This document shows, piece after piece, positions 51,754 to 61,172 of a stretch of 64,000 bases of DNA. The first letter of the stretch is position 1, and each line of letters starts with the position of its first letter. The translations under genes and the position numbers were made by a program. The DNA is from Streptomyces phaeofaciens (lineage in GTDB: Bacteria; Actinomycetota; Actinomycetes; Streptomycetales; Streptomycetaceae): NCBI RefSeq assembly GCF_014648915.1, contig NZ_BMSA01000011.1:186001-250000 (forward strand), given 5' to 3'. The notes under the pieces were generated by a model. That model saw only the letters and a program-made list of their open reading frames with translations, ran no database searches and was not told the origin of the DNA.

Positions 51754-53226
51754 ATGTCCGGTAAGCACCACGCCGAAGTCCCCTCGGCCACCGTGAAGTT
51801 CCCCCACCGCAGCAGGCGCGGCATCCTGCTCGGCCTGACCGCACCGCAGCTCCTCGCCGCCGGTCTCACCGGCCTTCTCCTTCTCGCCGTGATCCTCGCC
51901 CGCGGCGTGGTCGGCGCTCTCGCGCTCATCCCGCTGTGGGCCGTCATCGCCCTGTTCGTCTTCGTCCGCCACCGGGGCCGTGCCCTGGCGGACTGGGCTC
52001 CGGTCGTCGTCCGGTACGCGCTGCGCCGGATGCGCGGCCAGCTCCTCTGGCTCACCCGCCCCTCGCGCCGGCCGACCCGCGAGGGACTGCTCCACCTTCC
52101 CGGCACCGCCGCCAGCCTGCGCGTGGCCACCGCCCCGGACGGCCGGTACGGCGCGGTCCACGACCCGCACCACGGCACGCTGACCGCCGTCGTCAAGGTC
52201 GCCTCCCGCGCCTACGCCCTGCTCGACCCGGGCACCCAGCACGCCAACGTCTCCGGCTGGGGACGGGCCCTGGCCGCGCTCGCCCGGACCGGGCAGATCG
52301 CCCGCATCCAGGTGATCGAGCGCACCGTCCCGGACTCCGGCGACAGCCTGCGCCGCTACTGGGAGGAGCACGGCCGCCCCGACACCCCGGTGGCCGGAGC
52401 GATCTACAACGAGCTGCTCCAGAGCGCCGGTCCGGCCGCCGCCCCGCACGAGGCGTACGTCGCGCTGTCGCTGGACACCAAGGCGGCACGCCGGCTGATC
52501 AACCAGGCCGGCGGCGGCCTGACCGGGGCCTTCAGCGTCCTGGCACAGCTGACCTCGACCTTCGAGCAGGCCGCGCGGACCGCCGGGCTCAACCCGACCG
52601 GCTGGCTGACCGCCCGCGAGATCGCCGCCGTCGTCCGCACCGCCTACGACCCCAAGGCCCTCGCCACCCTCGATCGCTGGTCGGCCACCGGCCGCCCCGA
52701 GGCCGAGCCCACAGCCGCCGGCCCCATCGTGGTCGTGGAGAAGGCGGACCACATCGCGACCGACTCCGCCGTCCACGCCACGTACTGGGTGGAGAACTGG
52801 CCGAGGACCGAAACCAGCGCCGGCTTCCTGCACCAGCTCCTGTTCACCGGCGGGGTCCGGCGCACGCTGTCGCTCTGCTACGAGCCGAAGGGACTGGACG
52901 CCGCTCTGCGCGACGTCCAGCGCAAGAAGGCGTCGGTTATCGCCGATGCCGCCGAGCGGGCCCGGCGCGGGCAGGTCGACTCGGAGGCGGACTCGATCGA
53001 GTACCAGGACATCAAGGCGCGCGAGCGGCAGCTCATCGCCGGCCACGCGGACGTCGCCCTGACCGGGCTGCTGACCGTCTCGGCCGACTCCGAAGAGGAA
53101 CTGCGCACCGCGTGCGCGGTCGTGGAGACCGCCGCCGTCGGCGCCCAGCTCGACCTCCGGCCGCTGACCTGGCAGCAGGCCGAGGCGTTCACCGCCGCCG
53201 CCCTGCCGCTCGCCCTCGCCGTGTAG
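51754..53226 (+). CDS. SCO6880 family conjugation protein
   Basis: The protein has 490 residues. Two closely spaced hydrophobic segments near the N-terminus (LTAPQLLAAGLTGLLLLAVI and VVGALALIPLWAVIALFVFV) match the PrgI-like anchor of SCO6880 proteins. The rest is a soluble domain that resembles the N-terminal part of VirB4/TraC ATPases (RVATAPDGRYGAVHDPHHGT and the QRKKASVIADAAERARRGQV helix). In actinomycete systems this protein works with a separate VirB4-like ATPase, here encoded 515 bp downstream. Confidence 0.85.
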   Translation: MSGKHHAEVPSATVKFPHRSRRGILLGLTAPQLLAAGLTGLLLLAVILARGVVGALALIPLWAVIALFVFVRHRGRALADWAPVVVRYALRRMRGQLLWLTRPSRRPTREGLLHLPGTAASLRVATAPDGRYGAVHDPHHGTLTAVVKVASRAYALLDPGTQHANVSGWGRALAALARTGQIARIQVIERTVPDSGDSLRRYWEEHGRPDTPVAGAIYNELLQSAGPAAAPHEAYVALSLDTKAARRLINQAGGGLTGAFSVLAQLTSTFEQAARTAGLNPTGWLTAREIAAVVRTAYDPKALATLDRWSATGRPEAEPTAAGPIVVVEKADHIATDSAVHATYWVENWPRTETSAGFLHQLLFTGGVRRTLSLCYEPKGLDAALRDVQRKKASVIADAAERARRGQVDSEADSIEYQDIKARERQLIAGHADVALTGLLTVSADSEEELRTACAVVETAAVGAQLDLRPLTWQQAEAFTAAALPLALAV

Positions 53227-53262
53227 CCCCGGCACTCCCCGCATCACTGAAAGAGCACTCCC

Positions 53263-53715
53263 GTGTCCCGCACTCCCAGCACGACCGCGCAGGACTTCGT
53301 GCCCTTCGCCACCGCCGCGCTCGACTTCCACCGCGCGCTCAACCTCCCCGGCGGCCCGCTCGTCACCACCCGCGCCGAGCTGGATGCCCTTCACTCCCAT
53401 CTCGTCTCGCTGCACGGGCTGCTCGACGCCCACGCCGTACGTGTCGGCCGGCTCCTCCCGGCGGAGGGAGACCACCTGCGTGCCGCCCGTACCCGGATCT
53501 GGCAGGCAGTCGACCACCTCCACGCCGCCTACCACTCAGCTCCCCGCCCGGACTCCGGCGAGGTGCCCGAGCGCGAGGCGTGCCGGGCCGGCCTGCCCGA
53601 AGGGGCGCCAGAGCTGACCGTCTGCCAGCGCCATCAGCGCACCGCGCGCCTGGTCCGCCGCCGAACGACCCCGGCCGACCTGCACTCCCCGTTCACCGGC
53701 CTCACCCGCCGCTGA
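53263..53715 (+). CDS. Small conserved protein of actinomycete transfer clusters
   Basis: The protein has 150 residues, is mostly helical, and lacks a signal or membrane segment. FVPFATAALDFHRALNLPGG and the C-terminal CRAGLPEGAPELTVCQRHQR (two cysteines 15 residues apart) are the most distinctive segments; it may belong to DUF6238. It lies 36 bp after the SCO6880-type gene and 25 bp before the ATPase gene, so it is part of the transfer operon. Function unknown. Confidence 0.7.
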   Translation: MSRTPSTTAQDFVPFATAALDFHRALNLPGGPLVTTRAELDALHSHLVSLHGLLDAHAVRVGRLLPAEGDHLRAARTRIWQAVDHLHAAYHSAPRPDSGEVPEREACRAGLPEGAPELTVCQRHQRTARLVRRRTTPADLHSPFTGLTRR

Positions 53716-53740
53716 CCCGCCCCCACTCGGAGAAACGTTC

Positions 53741-55246
53741 ATGCCCCGTACCCGCGCCAGCGCCTCCCGCCTGTTCGTGCCCCACAAGGCATCGCGCACC
53801 GAGCGCAGGGCAGCCCGCGCCGGTTTCGCCGACGCCCACCGCCAGGCCCGTCTCGCCGGAAGGCCCCCGAACCACCGTGCCCAGGAGACCACCGATCCGG
53901 AACTTCGACCGGTCTACCCGCCGGCCGGGCGGCCCGGACCGGCCTCGGCCCGCGGCGGCAAGCTCCGCCTGCCCGCCCACCGGATGACCACCGCCACCGC
54001 TTCCGGGGCCTATCCGTTCGTCGCCGAGGGCGGTCTGGGGGCCGAAGGCGTCTTCATCGGCCGTGACGTCCATGCGGAGGCCGCGTTCTGTTTCGACCCG
54101 TTCTCGCTGTACGGCAGTGGCCGGATCGAGGGCTTCACCAACCCCAACGCCGTCCTGGCCGGGATCATCGGCATGGGCAAGTCCGCGCTGGCGAAGTCCA
54201 TCGCCACCCGGTCGATCGCCCATGGCTACCGGATCTACATTCCCTGCGACCCGAAGGGCGAATGGACCGGCGTCGCGCAGGCCCTCGGCGGCTACAGCAT
54301 CGCGCTCGGCCCCGGCCTGCCGGGCCGGCTGAACCCGCTGGACGCACCGGCCCGGCCCGTCTCCGTCAGCGAGGACAACTGGGCGAGCGAGGTCCGAAAG
54401 CGGCGCCTGCTGCTCCTGGCCGGCCTGGCGCGCACCGTCCTGAAGCGCGATCTGCTGCCGATGGAGCACACCGCCCTGGACCTCGCCCTCGACCTGGTCG
54501 TCGCCGAGGCCGCCGCCCGCGGCACGGTGCCGCTGCTCGGCGAGATCGCCTACGTCCTCGGCTCGCCCCAGCGCCTCGACCAGGCCCTCGGCAACTCCTC
54601 CGGGCACCTGGGGACGGCCGCCCAGGACGTCGCACACGCCCTGCGCCGCCTGGTGCACGGTGACCTGAGCGGCATGTTCGACGCCCCGAGCACCGTGGCG
54701 TTCGACCCGACCGCGCCGATGCTGTCCATCGACCTCTCCCGCCTCGGCGGCGCCGGCGACGACACCGCGCTGGTCCTCGCCATGACGTGCGCGAGCGCGT
54801 GGATGGAGTCCGCCCTCGCCGACCCCGCCGGCGGCCGACGCTGGGTGATCTACGACGAGGCGTGGCGGGTGATGCGACATGTCGGCCTGCTGGAGCGGAT
54901 GCAGTCCCAGTGGAAGCTGAGCCGTGGTCTCGGCATCGCGAACTTGATGGTCATCCACCGGCTCAGTGACCTGCTCTCGGCGGGCGACGCCGGCTCGCGC
55001 GGCCGGGTCCTGGCCGAGGGTCTCCTGGCCGACTGCTCCACGCGCATCATCTACCGGCAGGAGCCCGACCAGCTCGACGCTGCCGCGTCCCTGCTCGGCC
55101 TGACCGGCGTCGAGACCCAGGCGGTGTCCGCGCTGACCAAGGGCCGGGGCCTGTGGAAGGTCGCGGGCCGGTCCTTCATCACGCAGCACATCCTCCACCC
55201 GGCCGAACGCGAACTCTTCGACACCGACGCCCGAATGTCGGCCTAG
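53741..55246 (+). CDS. VirB4/TraC-like conjugation ATPase
   Basis: The protein has 501 residues. Walker A is GIIGMGKSALAKS (from 141), followed by IYIPCDPKGEW. Walker B is WVIYDEAWRVM near 368-378, and the C-terminal motor segment LSRGLGIANLMVIHRLSDLL and TRIIYRQEPDQLD are typical of VirB4 and related HerA-FtsK ATPases. It powers assembly or substrate transport at the membrane channel. The usual N-terminal VirB4 domain is missing here but appears to be supplied by the separate SCO6880-type protein. Confidence 0.88.
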   Translation: MPRTRASASRLFVPHKASRTERRAARAGFADAHRQARLAGRPPNHRAQETTDPELRPVYPPAGRPGPASARGGKLRLPAHRMTTATASGAYPFVAEGGLGAEGVFIGRDVHAEAAFCFDPFSLYGSGRIEGFTNPNAVLAGIIGMGKSALAKSIATRSIAHGYRIYIPCDPKGEWTGVAQALGGYSIALGPGLPGRLNPLDAPARPVSVSEDNWASEVRKRRLLLLAGLARTVLKRDLLPMEHTALDLALDLVVAEAAARGTVPLLGEIAYVLGSPQRLDQALGNSSGHLGTAAQDVAHALRRLVHGDLSGMFDAPSTVAFDPTAPMLSIDLSRLGGAGDDTALVLAMTCASAWMESALADPAGGRRWVIYDEAWRVMRHVGLLERMQSQWKLSRGLGIANLMVIHRLSDLLSAGDAGSRGRVLAEGLLADCSTRIIYRQEPDQLDAAASLLGLTGVETQAVSALTKGRGLWKVAGRSFITQHILHPAERELFDTDARMSA

Positions 55247-55267
55247 ACCATGGCCGGAGAAACGATC

Positions 55268-55963
55268 ATGTCGGTTTCCCCCAGCTCTCCCGCCCCTGCC
55301 GAGAACCAGTCGGCGGCCAGTGTGGACCTGGCGTGGCGGAGGCACATCCCGGCGCTGGCCTCTGCCGCCGCCGGGATCAGGCAGGCGTCCGACGCCTGGG
55401 ACTCGGTCTCGGACTCCTTCTGCGACACCGACGGCTGGCCCGTCGACGAGCACGGGTACGAGGACGGGAAAGTGAAACGCGACGCCGAGGCGTGGCGGCA
55501 CGTCGAGGTCTTCCTCGACCACGGCCCCGAGGTCCTGGCCGGCGTCCGCGCGACCGCCCGGAGCGCCGACTACACCGAGGGGCCCATCAGCGAAGAGCTC
55601 CACTGGCTGCGCGGCATCGACGCCACCCTGGAACACGCAGGGCAGCTCCAGCGCGAGTGGGACCAGATCCTGGTCCTCATGGACGCCTCCATGCCCGGTT
55701 CACGGAAGCTCTACGAGGACCGGGCGAAGGAGGAACGGAACGCTGACGGCTGGCACTACGCCGACGAGCTGGCCATCCGCGGCCCCGCCCTCGTCCGGGC
55801 CGCCGACCACCTGTCCCGCCGGGCGGACGCCGAGCGCTCCGCGCACACGACGCGGGCGCGTGCGGCTCTCGCCCGCTCCGCCTCCGGAATTCGCGGAACC
55901 CTGCCCCCCTCTCCCCCAGCACCGCCGGCACCCGGCGCACCGGTTCCAGGCCGCTCCCGCTGA
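55268..55963 (+). CDS. Hypothetical protein of the transfer operon
   Basis: The protein has 231 residues and is soluble and helical. A Trp-rich region (LAWRRHIPALASAAAGIRQA, RDAEAWRHVEVFLDHG and EELHWLRGIDATLEHAGQLQ) is followed by a Pro-rich tail (PPSPPAPPAPGAPVP). I chose the ATG at 55268, which has GGAG 8 bases upstream, rather than the ATG at 55250. It starts 21 bp after the ATPase gene. No known domain is recognised. Confidence 0.65.
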   Translation: MSVSPSSPAPAENQSAASVDLAWRRHIPALASAAAGIRQASDAWDSVSDSFCDTDGWPVDEHGYEDGKVKRDAEAWRHVEVFLDHGPEVLAGVRATARSADYTEGPISEELHWLRGIDATLEHAGQLQREWDQILVLMDASMPGSRKLYEDRAKEERNADGWHYADELAIRGPALVRAADHLSRRADAERSAHTTRARAALARSASGIRGTLPPSPPAPPAPGAPVPGRSR

Positions 55964-56098
55964 CACCCCTAGCACCGAGTCCGGCCGGACCAAACCGCGC
56001 GATCACCAGATCCTCGTGGACCACCGCCCGCCCCACGCGGTCCGGTCTGCGCTCACCGCGGCGTCGGCCGCCGGGACGTCTCACCACGGAGAAGACCC

Positions 56099-56680
56099 AT
56101 GAACCCAGACCACCCCCTGGTCACCGCACGGACCAGCTCCTTCTCGCCCCTCGTCGACGCGGATCCGAAGCGGGATCGCGGGTATGGCTACCTCACCGGT
56201 CCCCTCCGCCGGCGGGGCCTGGAGGTCACCGTCGAGTACGGCCTGAGCGACTACATCGTCGACGTCGCCCTCCCCGACGGCAGTTCGATGATCATCTCGC
56301 CGTCGCAGGAACCGCCTTCCGAGAACCCCGGCTTCCCCGAGAGCTGGACGGTGGTCCGCCATCGGGAGGCCGGACCACCGGTGTACGAGGTGATCTACGA
56401 CTCCGAGCCCGACGGTCCGGACGCCCGGCACGGCGGCAGCGTCTCAAGCCTGCTCGCCGCCGTCGACACGTGCCTGGACCAGCTCGGCGTACCGTCACGC
56501 CGCAAGCAGTACCGCTCCTCACAGGAGCACGCCGCCGACCCCGTTCCACCCAGGGTGAGCGCTGCTCTCTCGCCGTCCCCGTCGGCCGGATCACGCACGG
56601 TCCGCACACCTCTGGCGGCGGAATCACCCCCTCGCGCCGCGCTGCCTCCCTCGCGCTCGTCCACCGCCCCTGGTCGCTGA
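56099..56680 (+). CDS. Hypothetical protein of the transfer region
   Basis: The protein has 193 residues. The first 135 form a compact alpha/beta region (YGYLTGPLRRRGLEVTVEYG and WTVVRHREAGPPVYEVIYDS). The rest is a Ser/Pro/Arg-rich tail. GGAG lies 9 bases before the ATG. Similar small proteins fill the space after VirB4-like genes in actinomycete elements; the role is unknown. Confidence 0.6.
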   Translation: MNPDHPLVTARTSSFSPLVDADPKRDRGYGYLTGPLRRRGLEVTVEYGLSDYIVDVALPDGSSMIISPSQEPPSENPGFPESWTVVRHREAGPPVYEVIYDSEPDGPDARHGGSVSSLLAAVDTCLDQLGVPSRRKQYRSSQEHAADPVPPRVSAALSPSPSAGSRTVRTPLAAESPPRAALPPSRSSTAPGR

Positions 56681-56779
56681 CCTCTTCCCGTCTCGGAGCA
56701 CGCCGTATGCCTCGCACCAGCAGAACCGTTCCGGCCCTCGCTCTCTCCCGTCATCGAGCCCGCACCGGATGGATCAGCC

Positions 56780-57562
56780 GTGTTGCCCAACTCCGCCGAA
56801 GAACTGCTCGCCGACGTCACCGTCGGCCGCCACCCCGATTACGGCATCGTCGCCGCGAACCCCAAGAACCTCCCCGCCGGCACCTGGATGCTGGAACGGC
56901 TCGACTTCCGCCCCGTCCCGGGCGAGCCCACCCTGTACGCCCTGACCGACCAGCAGCGTGACGGGCAGGGCCGCGCAACCCGGGCCGTCGAGCTGCTGCG
57001 CAACGCCGACTTCCGGGTCGATGCGGACGCCGTGTTCGAGCCCTCCCTCGCACCCGGCGCAGGCCCTGCCCCGAGCCGAGTCCCGCTCGGCGAGCCCGAG
57101 GTCGCCTTCGCCGAGCATCCGCAGCTCGGCATCGTCGCGGCCCTCGACGATCGCGCCTCCGGAATCACCGGACTCGCCCTTCTCGACCACGGCTGGCGGC
57201 ACGACCCCCGCCTGGACATCTACACGCTGCCCGCCTCCACCGGCCGGGACGAGGCCCTGAGGAAGGTCGCCGGCGCCACGCTGAATCTGTACCGCTCGGA
57301 TGTCCGGGTCGCGGTGCACCCTCGTCTCGCCCAGGAGGTCGCGAACCGTCGCGCCGCCCCCGCGCCGCACCCGTCCCCAGACCGCGACCGCGACCGCGAC
57401 CAGCGTGCCGGCGCCCACCGTTCTCCGATCAGCGCCGCCGCGCTCGCCTCCAGCCCAGCCGTCGCCGGCCTCCCGGGTAAGCGACCAGTGGCCGCCCCCG
57501 CCATCCCCGTCACGGCGGCCCAACCTGTCGATCCGCGCATCGCCTTCTCCCGCAACCGCTGA
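56780..57562 (+). CDS. Hypothetical protein of the transfer region
   Basis: The protein has 260 residues. Two related halves are visible: VTVGRHPDYGIVAANPKNLP with LRNADFRVDADAVF, and VAFAEHPQLGIVAALDDRAS with LYRSDVRVAVHPRL. This suggests an internal duplication of a domain of about 85 residues. A basic, Asp/Arg-repeat linker (DRDRDRD) and a Pro/Ala-rich tail follow. The GTG at 56780 is a plausible start with a weak site. Function unknown. Confidence 0.62.
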   Translation: MLPNSAEELLADVTVGRHPDYGIVAANPKNLPAGTWMLERLDFRPVPGEPTLYALTDQQRDGQGRATRAVELLRNADFRVDADAVFEPSLAPGAGPAPSRVPLGEPEVAFAEHPQLGIVAALDDRASGITGLALLDHGWRHDPRLDIYTLPASTGRDEALRKVAGATLNLYRSDVRVAVHPRLAQEVANRRAAPAPHPSPDRDRDRDQRAGAHRSPISAAALASSPAVAGLPGKRPVAAPAIPVTAAQPVDPRIAFSRNR

Positions 57563-58040
57563 CCCAACTCCCCTAAGGAATATGCCCCATGGCTGTGAAG
57601 ACCATCTGGCCGATCGATCACTCCTGCGGCCATCACTCCGACCGTGACCTGTCCGGTCGGCCGGCCGACCGTCGCGCGGGCTTCGCCGAGTGGCTCGCCA
57701 CACAGGAGTGCACCGCCTGCTGGCGTGCCTCCAAGGAGGCCAACGAGCAGGACAAGGCAGCCTGGCTGGAGACCAAGCGGGCTGAGGAGCATGCCGCGTC
57801 CGAAGCCTGGTCGCAGCAGTACCGGATGCCTCCGCTGGAGGGAACCGAGCGGGCCGTCTCCTGGGGTGTGCACTGCCGTCACCAGATCCTGGCCGCCGCC
57901 TACACCGCCCTGGTCGCCGAAGACGACACCAGCGAGGTCGGCTGCGAGGCCATCGAGGAGTCCGCACGCACGATCAGTGGAGTCGGCCGAGGGCGCGGTA
58001 CTGGCGTCTCCACCAGCCCGTTTCCCTCGGCCGCTCGCCC

Positions 58041-58074
58041 GAACCGGACGTGCGAGTCTCCCCGCATCCGGCTC
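58041..58074 (-). ncRNA. Group II intron domain V
   Basis: This 34-base hairpin on the minus strand begins GAGCCGGATGCGG and ends CGCACGTCCGGTTC. It contains the paired arms and the terminal-loop GAGA tetraloop of the catalytic core. It lies 16 bases past the maturase stop. Confidence 0.92.
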
Positions 58075-58089
58075 TCCACGAGTCCCGCA

Positions 58090-59559
58090 TCAGCTGATGC
58101 CGGTCTCCAGTCGCAGAGCCCACGGAGTGGGAATCGTGTTGCCTCGGTACCGGTAGCGAGTAATCGCTGTCCAGCCTGGAGGTCTGATCTCCACTCCGTC
58201 CGCCTCCGGCCACCACTTCCCACCGGGGTAGTAGCGCCGAAGGATCCACTTCTTGCTTCGCTTCGGATGCTTCTTCACCAGCCAAGCCAGGGTCCGCCAC
58301 CACAGGAAGTGGTCGAGGTCCTGGAAGGCTGCCTTGGAGGCACCGTGCCGGAAGTAGAGAGCCCACCCGCGGGTGATTCTGTTCAGTTGCCGGAACAGTT
58401 CGTCCGCGGTCTGGTTCGGGACGTGTCGTGTGGCCTCTTTGACCTTGCGCTTGACCGTCGCGCGCGACTTCCGTGACGGGTAGCTGTAGATCAAGTGCCG
58501 GTCGCTTCCCCATTGCTGGTGCCGTTGGATACGGAATCCAAGGAAGTCGAACCCCTCGTCGATGTGCACCACATGTGTCTTGTCCGGCGCGAGCCGAAGC
58601 CCGACCCGACTCAAGACCCCGCCCACCTCGGTGAACAGGCACAGTGCCTGCTCCCGGGTGCCCTTCACCATCACCACGAAGTCGTCGGCATACCGGACCA
58701 GCCGGTAGGTCGCGCCTCCGCGCTGACGGAAACGGGTGCGGGATGCGTTGCTTCCGTGTGCCTGCCAGAGCTCGGTGAAGTGCTCATCGAGAACCGACAG
58801 GGCTACGTTGGCCAGCAGCGGCGAGAGGATGCCGCCCTGGGGAGTGCCGGTGGACGTGTCCCGGATGACGTTCAGTTCGTCCAGCAGACCCGCCTTGAGG
58901 AACGCTTTGACCAGGCTCAGGACGCGCCTGTCCGCGATGCGTCGCCGCACCAGCTCCATCAGAGCGGTGTGGTCGATCTCGTCGAAGCAGGCCGCGATGT
59001 CGCCCTCGAACACCCAGGTGTAGCTGCGGGGGTTCGTGGCGTAGTTGCGGATCTCCTCGATCGCGTCCTGAGCCCGACGTTCCGGGCGGAATCCGTAGCT
59101 GCACGGCTGGAAGTCGGCCTCCAGGATCGGTTCCAGTACCAGCTTCAAGGCCGCCTGCACGACGCGGTCACGGACCGTGGGGATGCCCAGGCGACGGAGC
59201 TTCCCGTTCGCCTTGGGGATCAACCGCTCCTTGACCGGAAGCGGCTGGAACGTACGGGCTTTCACATCTGCCCGCAGTTCCTCCAGCAGTCCTGCCGCGC
59301 CGTGCGCGCTGCGCTCGATCCCGTGGACGGTGCGACCGTCCACTCCCGCGCTGCGTGCGCCCTTGTTCTCCCGGACCCGTTCCCACGCCACTGCGAGGAA
59401 GGCCGGGTCCACCACGAGGTTGAACAGATCACCGAACCGGCGACCAGGATCGGCCACCGCCCAATGGTGCAGTTTCGTCTGAATCTCCAGTACCCGCTGC
59501 TGGGCCCGAAGCGGGCTCAGCAGCATGGCGCCGATGTTCACCGGCGCGTCTTCTGGCAT
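58090..59559 (-). CDS. ltrA: Group II intron reverse transcriptase/maturase
   Basis: The protein has 489 residues. Reverse transcriptase blocks are clear: AGVDGRTVHGIE, PVKERLIPKANGKLRRLGIP, FEGDIAACFDEIDH, GTPQGGILSPLLANVALSVL and the catalytic YADDFVVM. The maturase (X) domain occupies the C-terminal part (VPNQTADELFRQLNRITRGW through ITRYRYRGNT). No HNH endonuclease domain follows, so it belongs to the endonuclease-free lineages. It assists splicing and retro-insertion of the intron that encodes it. Confidence 0.95.
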   Translation of the reverse strand: MPEDAPVNIGAMLLSPLRAQQRVLEIQTKLHHWAVADPGRRFGDLFNLVVDPAFLAVAWERVRENKGARSAGVDGRTVHGIERSAHGAAGLLEELRADVKARTFQPLPVKERLIPKANGKLRRLGIPTVRDRVVQAALKLVLEPILEADFQPCSYGFRPERRAQDAIEEIRNYATNPRSYTWVFEGDIAACFDEIDHTALMELVRRRIADRRVLSLVKAFLKAGLLDELNVIRDTSTGTPQGGILSPLLANVALSVLDEHFTELWQAHGSNASRTRFRQRGGATYRLVRYADDFVVMVKGTREQALCLFTEVGGVLSRVGLRLAPDKTHVVHIDEGFDFLGFRIQRHQQWGSDRHLIYSYPSRKSRATVKRKVKEATRHVPNQTADELFRQLNRITRGWALYFRHGASKAAFQDLDHFLWWRTLAWLVKKHPKRSKKWILRRYYPGGKWWPEADGVEIRPPGWTAITRYRYRGNTIPTPWALRLETGIS

Positions 59560-60423
59560 GACAGTCCTTCCGCTGCTCGACTCGCTGCCGCCCTTCGCCC
59601 TGTGACCGGCTTTCCCGGCCTCCGACTACTACGGCGGCTCCGCCCCGCATCCGGTCCGTCAGCCGACGGTGGGCCTATCCCGCCTCCGCTGGATGCGGAC
59701 TGCTGGCGGGAGAACCGGTGCGGTTCCCGTGTTCACTTGCTGCCGATCGACGGGTTAGGTGCCCAGCTTTGCCCCGGAGGCCCCCGCGCGTACGCCGCAG
59801 TTCTTCCGCGTGGGCTGCCCGGTCGCGATGGCTTCGCGCCGGGCGGACGTCATCTCCACGCTCTAGATGACAGCGCACCCCAACGCCGGCCCAGATCCAC
59901 CAGGTTTCGAGCCGGCTCCACCTAACGAGGGTTCAAGCACTGGTTCCTCGCGTACACCCTCCCGTCTCGCTCGCCGGACCTGGACTGTCTGGCAGTGCCA
60001 GCCCATCCCGGCTTTGTCAGGGCTGCTTCCCACCCTCCCCGGCACCTCCCGGGTCAGGCTGCCCTCAGCTTCACCAGACCGCTGCGACGGTCCGGAGATG
60101 AAGGTCTTGCACCTCCATTCGGAACAACAAGCGCCTCACGGCGCACCCCGCGCCGGCTGGTGGATCGACCAGCGCTCCTCCGAGCCCGAAGACCTCCCCG
60201 AGCTAATCCAGGCTGCCACCGACGCCGACCGCCCCACCGAGAACCCCTACTTCTAGCCGTCCGGTGCCCCGCTGCGACGGGGCACCGGTCTCTCGCTTCC
60301 CATCGCCCAAGGGAGGCCCCAGCGCGGCTCGCGGTCTCTATCAGCGATCCCCGGCCGGGTCAAATCACGGATTCTACGGATCCTCTCCCCTGTCGATCCG
60401 ATTCCCCACGCCCAGGAGCCCGT

Positions 60424-61167
60424 GTGCCCACCCCTTCGATCACCATCTCCTCCGAGTTCAGCGGCAGCGTCGTGGCCAGGGGTGCCGCCGACGACCTGTC
60501 CGCGATGCTCCTCAAGCACGCCGGCTTCCAGCAGATCCAGGACTGGCACGGTCGGCGCCACCGGCTTCCCACCACCATGCCGGTCGCAGACCAGGTCGCC
60601 ATCGCCAGCCACGCCGCCGACATGCTCCGCGCCGCCCGCTACGGCGTCGATCTCGCCCCCTCCCTGGGCAAGGCCCGGATGAGCCCCCCGGCGAACCCCC
60701 TTGAGCCCTACGCCGCTGGCGCCGCACTTCTCCAGATCACGGACGAGATCAGGTCGGCCAAGAACGGCGAGGGCCTTCGGCGAGCCGTCGACCAGCTCCT
60801 CCACCCCGAGCACGGAGTCCTGGAGCGCATCCGGGAAGCACTGGAGGCCGCCGGCGAGCACATCAACGACCTCGACGACGAGGCGTACCGGCTGGCCGAC
60901 CGGTTCGGTTTCGCTGCGGACTTCGTCGTCTCGGCACAGTCGGAACTCGTCGACTCGGAGGACGATCTGCGTCGTGTCGGCGGACCGTCCCGGTCCGAGG
61001 CCGAGTCGGCGTCGCGCTCCTCGAACCCGTCCGCCTCCCGGAGCGCGGCGCTGGCCGTCTCGCCCGTGGTGGCCAAGGCCGACGTCGCCACCGTGGCCTT
61101 CGGTAACGATGTCGCGGAACCCCGCCCGTCCGCCCGTCCGTCGCACCTCTCCGGCCCCCGGCGGTAA
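60424..61167 (+). CDS. Hypothetical protein of the transfer region
   Basis: The protein has 247 residues. The N-terminal part (SSEFSGSVVARGAADDLSAM, then LKHAGFQQIQDWHGRRHRLP) looks like a small alpha/beta domain. The middle is helical (LLQITDEIRSAKNGEGLRRA) and the last 60 residues are Ser/Ala-rich. AGGAG lies 5 bases before the GTG. It ends 5 bp before the MFS gene. No family recognised. Confidence 0.62.
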   Translation: MPTPSITISSEFSGSVVARGAADDLSAMLLKHAGFQQIQDWHGRRHRLPTTMPVADQVAIASHAADMLRAARYGVDLAPSLGKARMSPPANPLEPYAAGAALLQITDEIRSAKNGEGLRRAVDQLLHPEHGVLERIREALEAAGEHINDLDDEAYRLADRFGFAADFVVSAQSELVDSEDDLRRVGGPSRSEAESASRSSNPSASRSAALAVSPVVAKADVATVAFGNDVAEPRPSARPSHLSGPRR

Positions 61168-61172
61168 TCGGG

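Larger units (their letters stand above)
57977..60146 (-). mobile_element. Group II intron with reverse transcriptase/maturase
   Basis: Read on the minus strand, the element begins GTGCGCC (base 60146), a standard group II 5' end, and continues into a GCGCC-GTGA-GGCGC hairpin. It encodes a maturase, then domain V, then a domain VI-like hairpin (GGCCGAGGG pairing with CCCTCGGCC), and ends in AC at 57977. These ends leave the split host gene in frame, which supports them independently. The element looks complete and could be mobile. It lies antisense to the surrounding operon. Confidence 0.85.
57589..60256 (+). pseudogene. Cys/His-rich small gene split by an antisense group II intron
   Basis: The 5' part (57589-57976) encodes a protein beginning MAVKTIWPIDHSCGHHSDRD with a CTACW motif, suggestive of a metal-binding site. 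The 3' part (60147-60256) encodes a tail starting TRAGWWIDQRSS and ending TENPYF. Joining base 57976 to base 60147 restores one open frame of 165 residues. The 2170-bp insert between them is a group II intron in the opposite orientation, so the mRNA of this gene cannot be spliced and the gene should be inactive. Function of the intact protein is unknown; it belongs to the transfer-operon series. Confidence 0.8.

Noticed and set aside
58495..59925. Long plus-strand frame inside the group II intron
   Set aside because: It is antisense to the maturase, whose reverse transcriptase motifs are unambiguous.
57977..60146. Reading the element as a retron or a plain transposon
   Set aside because: Domain V and the GTGCG/AC ends are specific to group II introns, and the maturase X domain is present.
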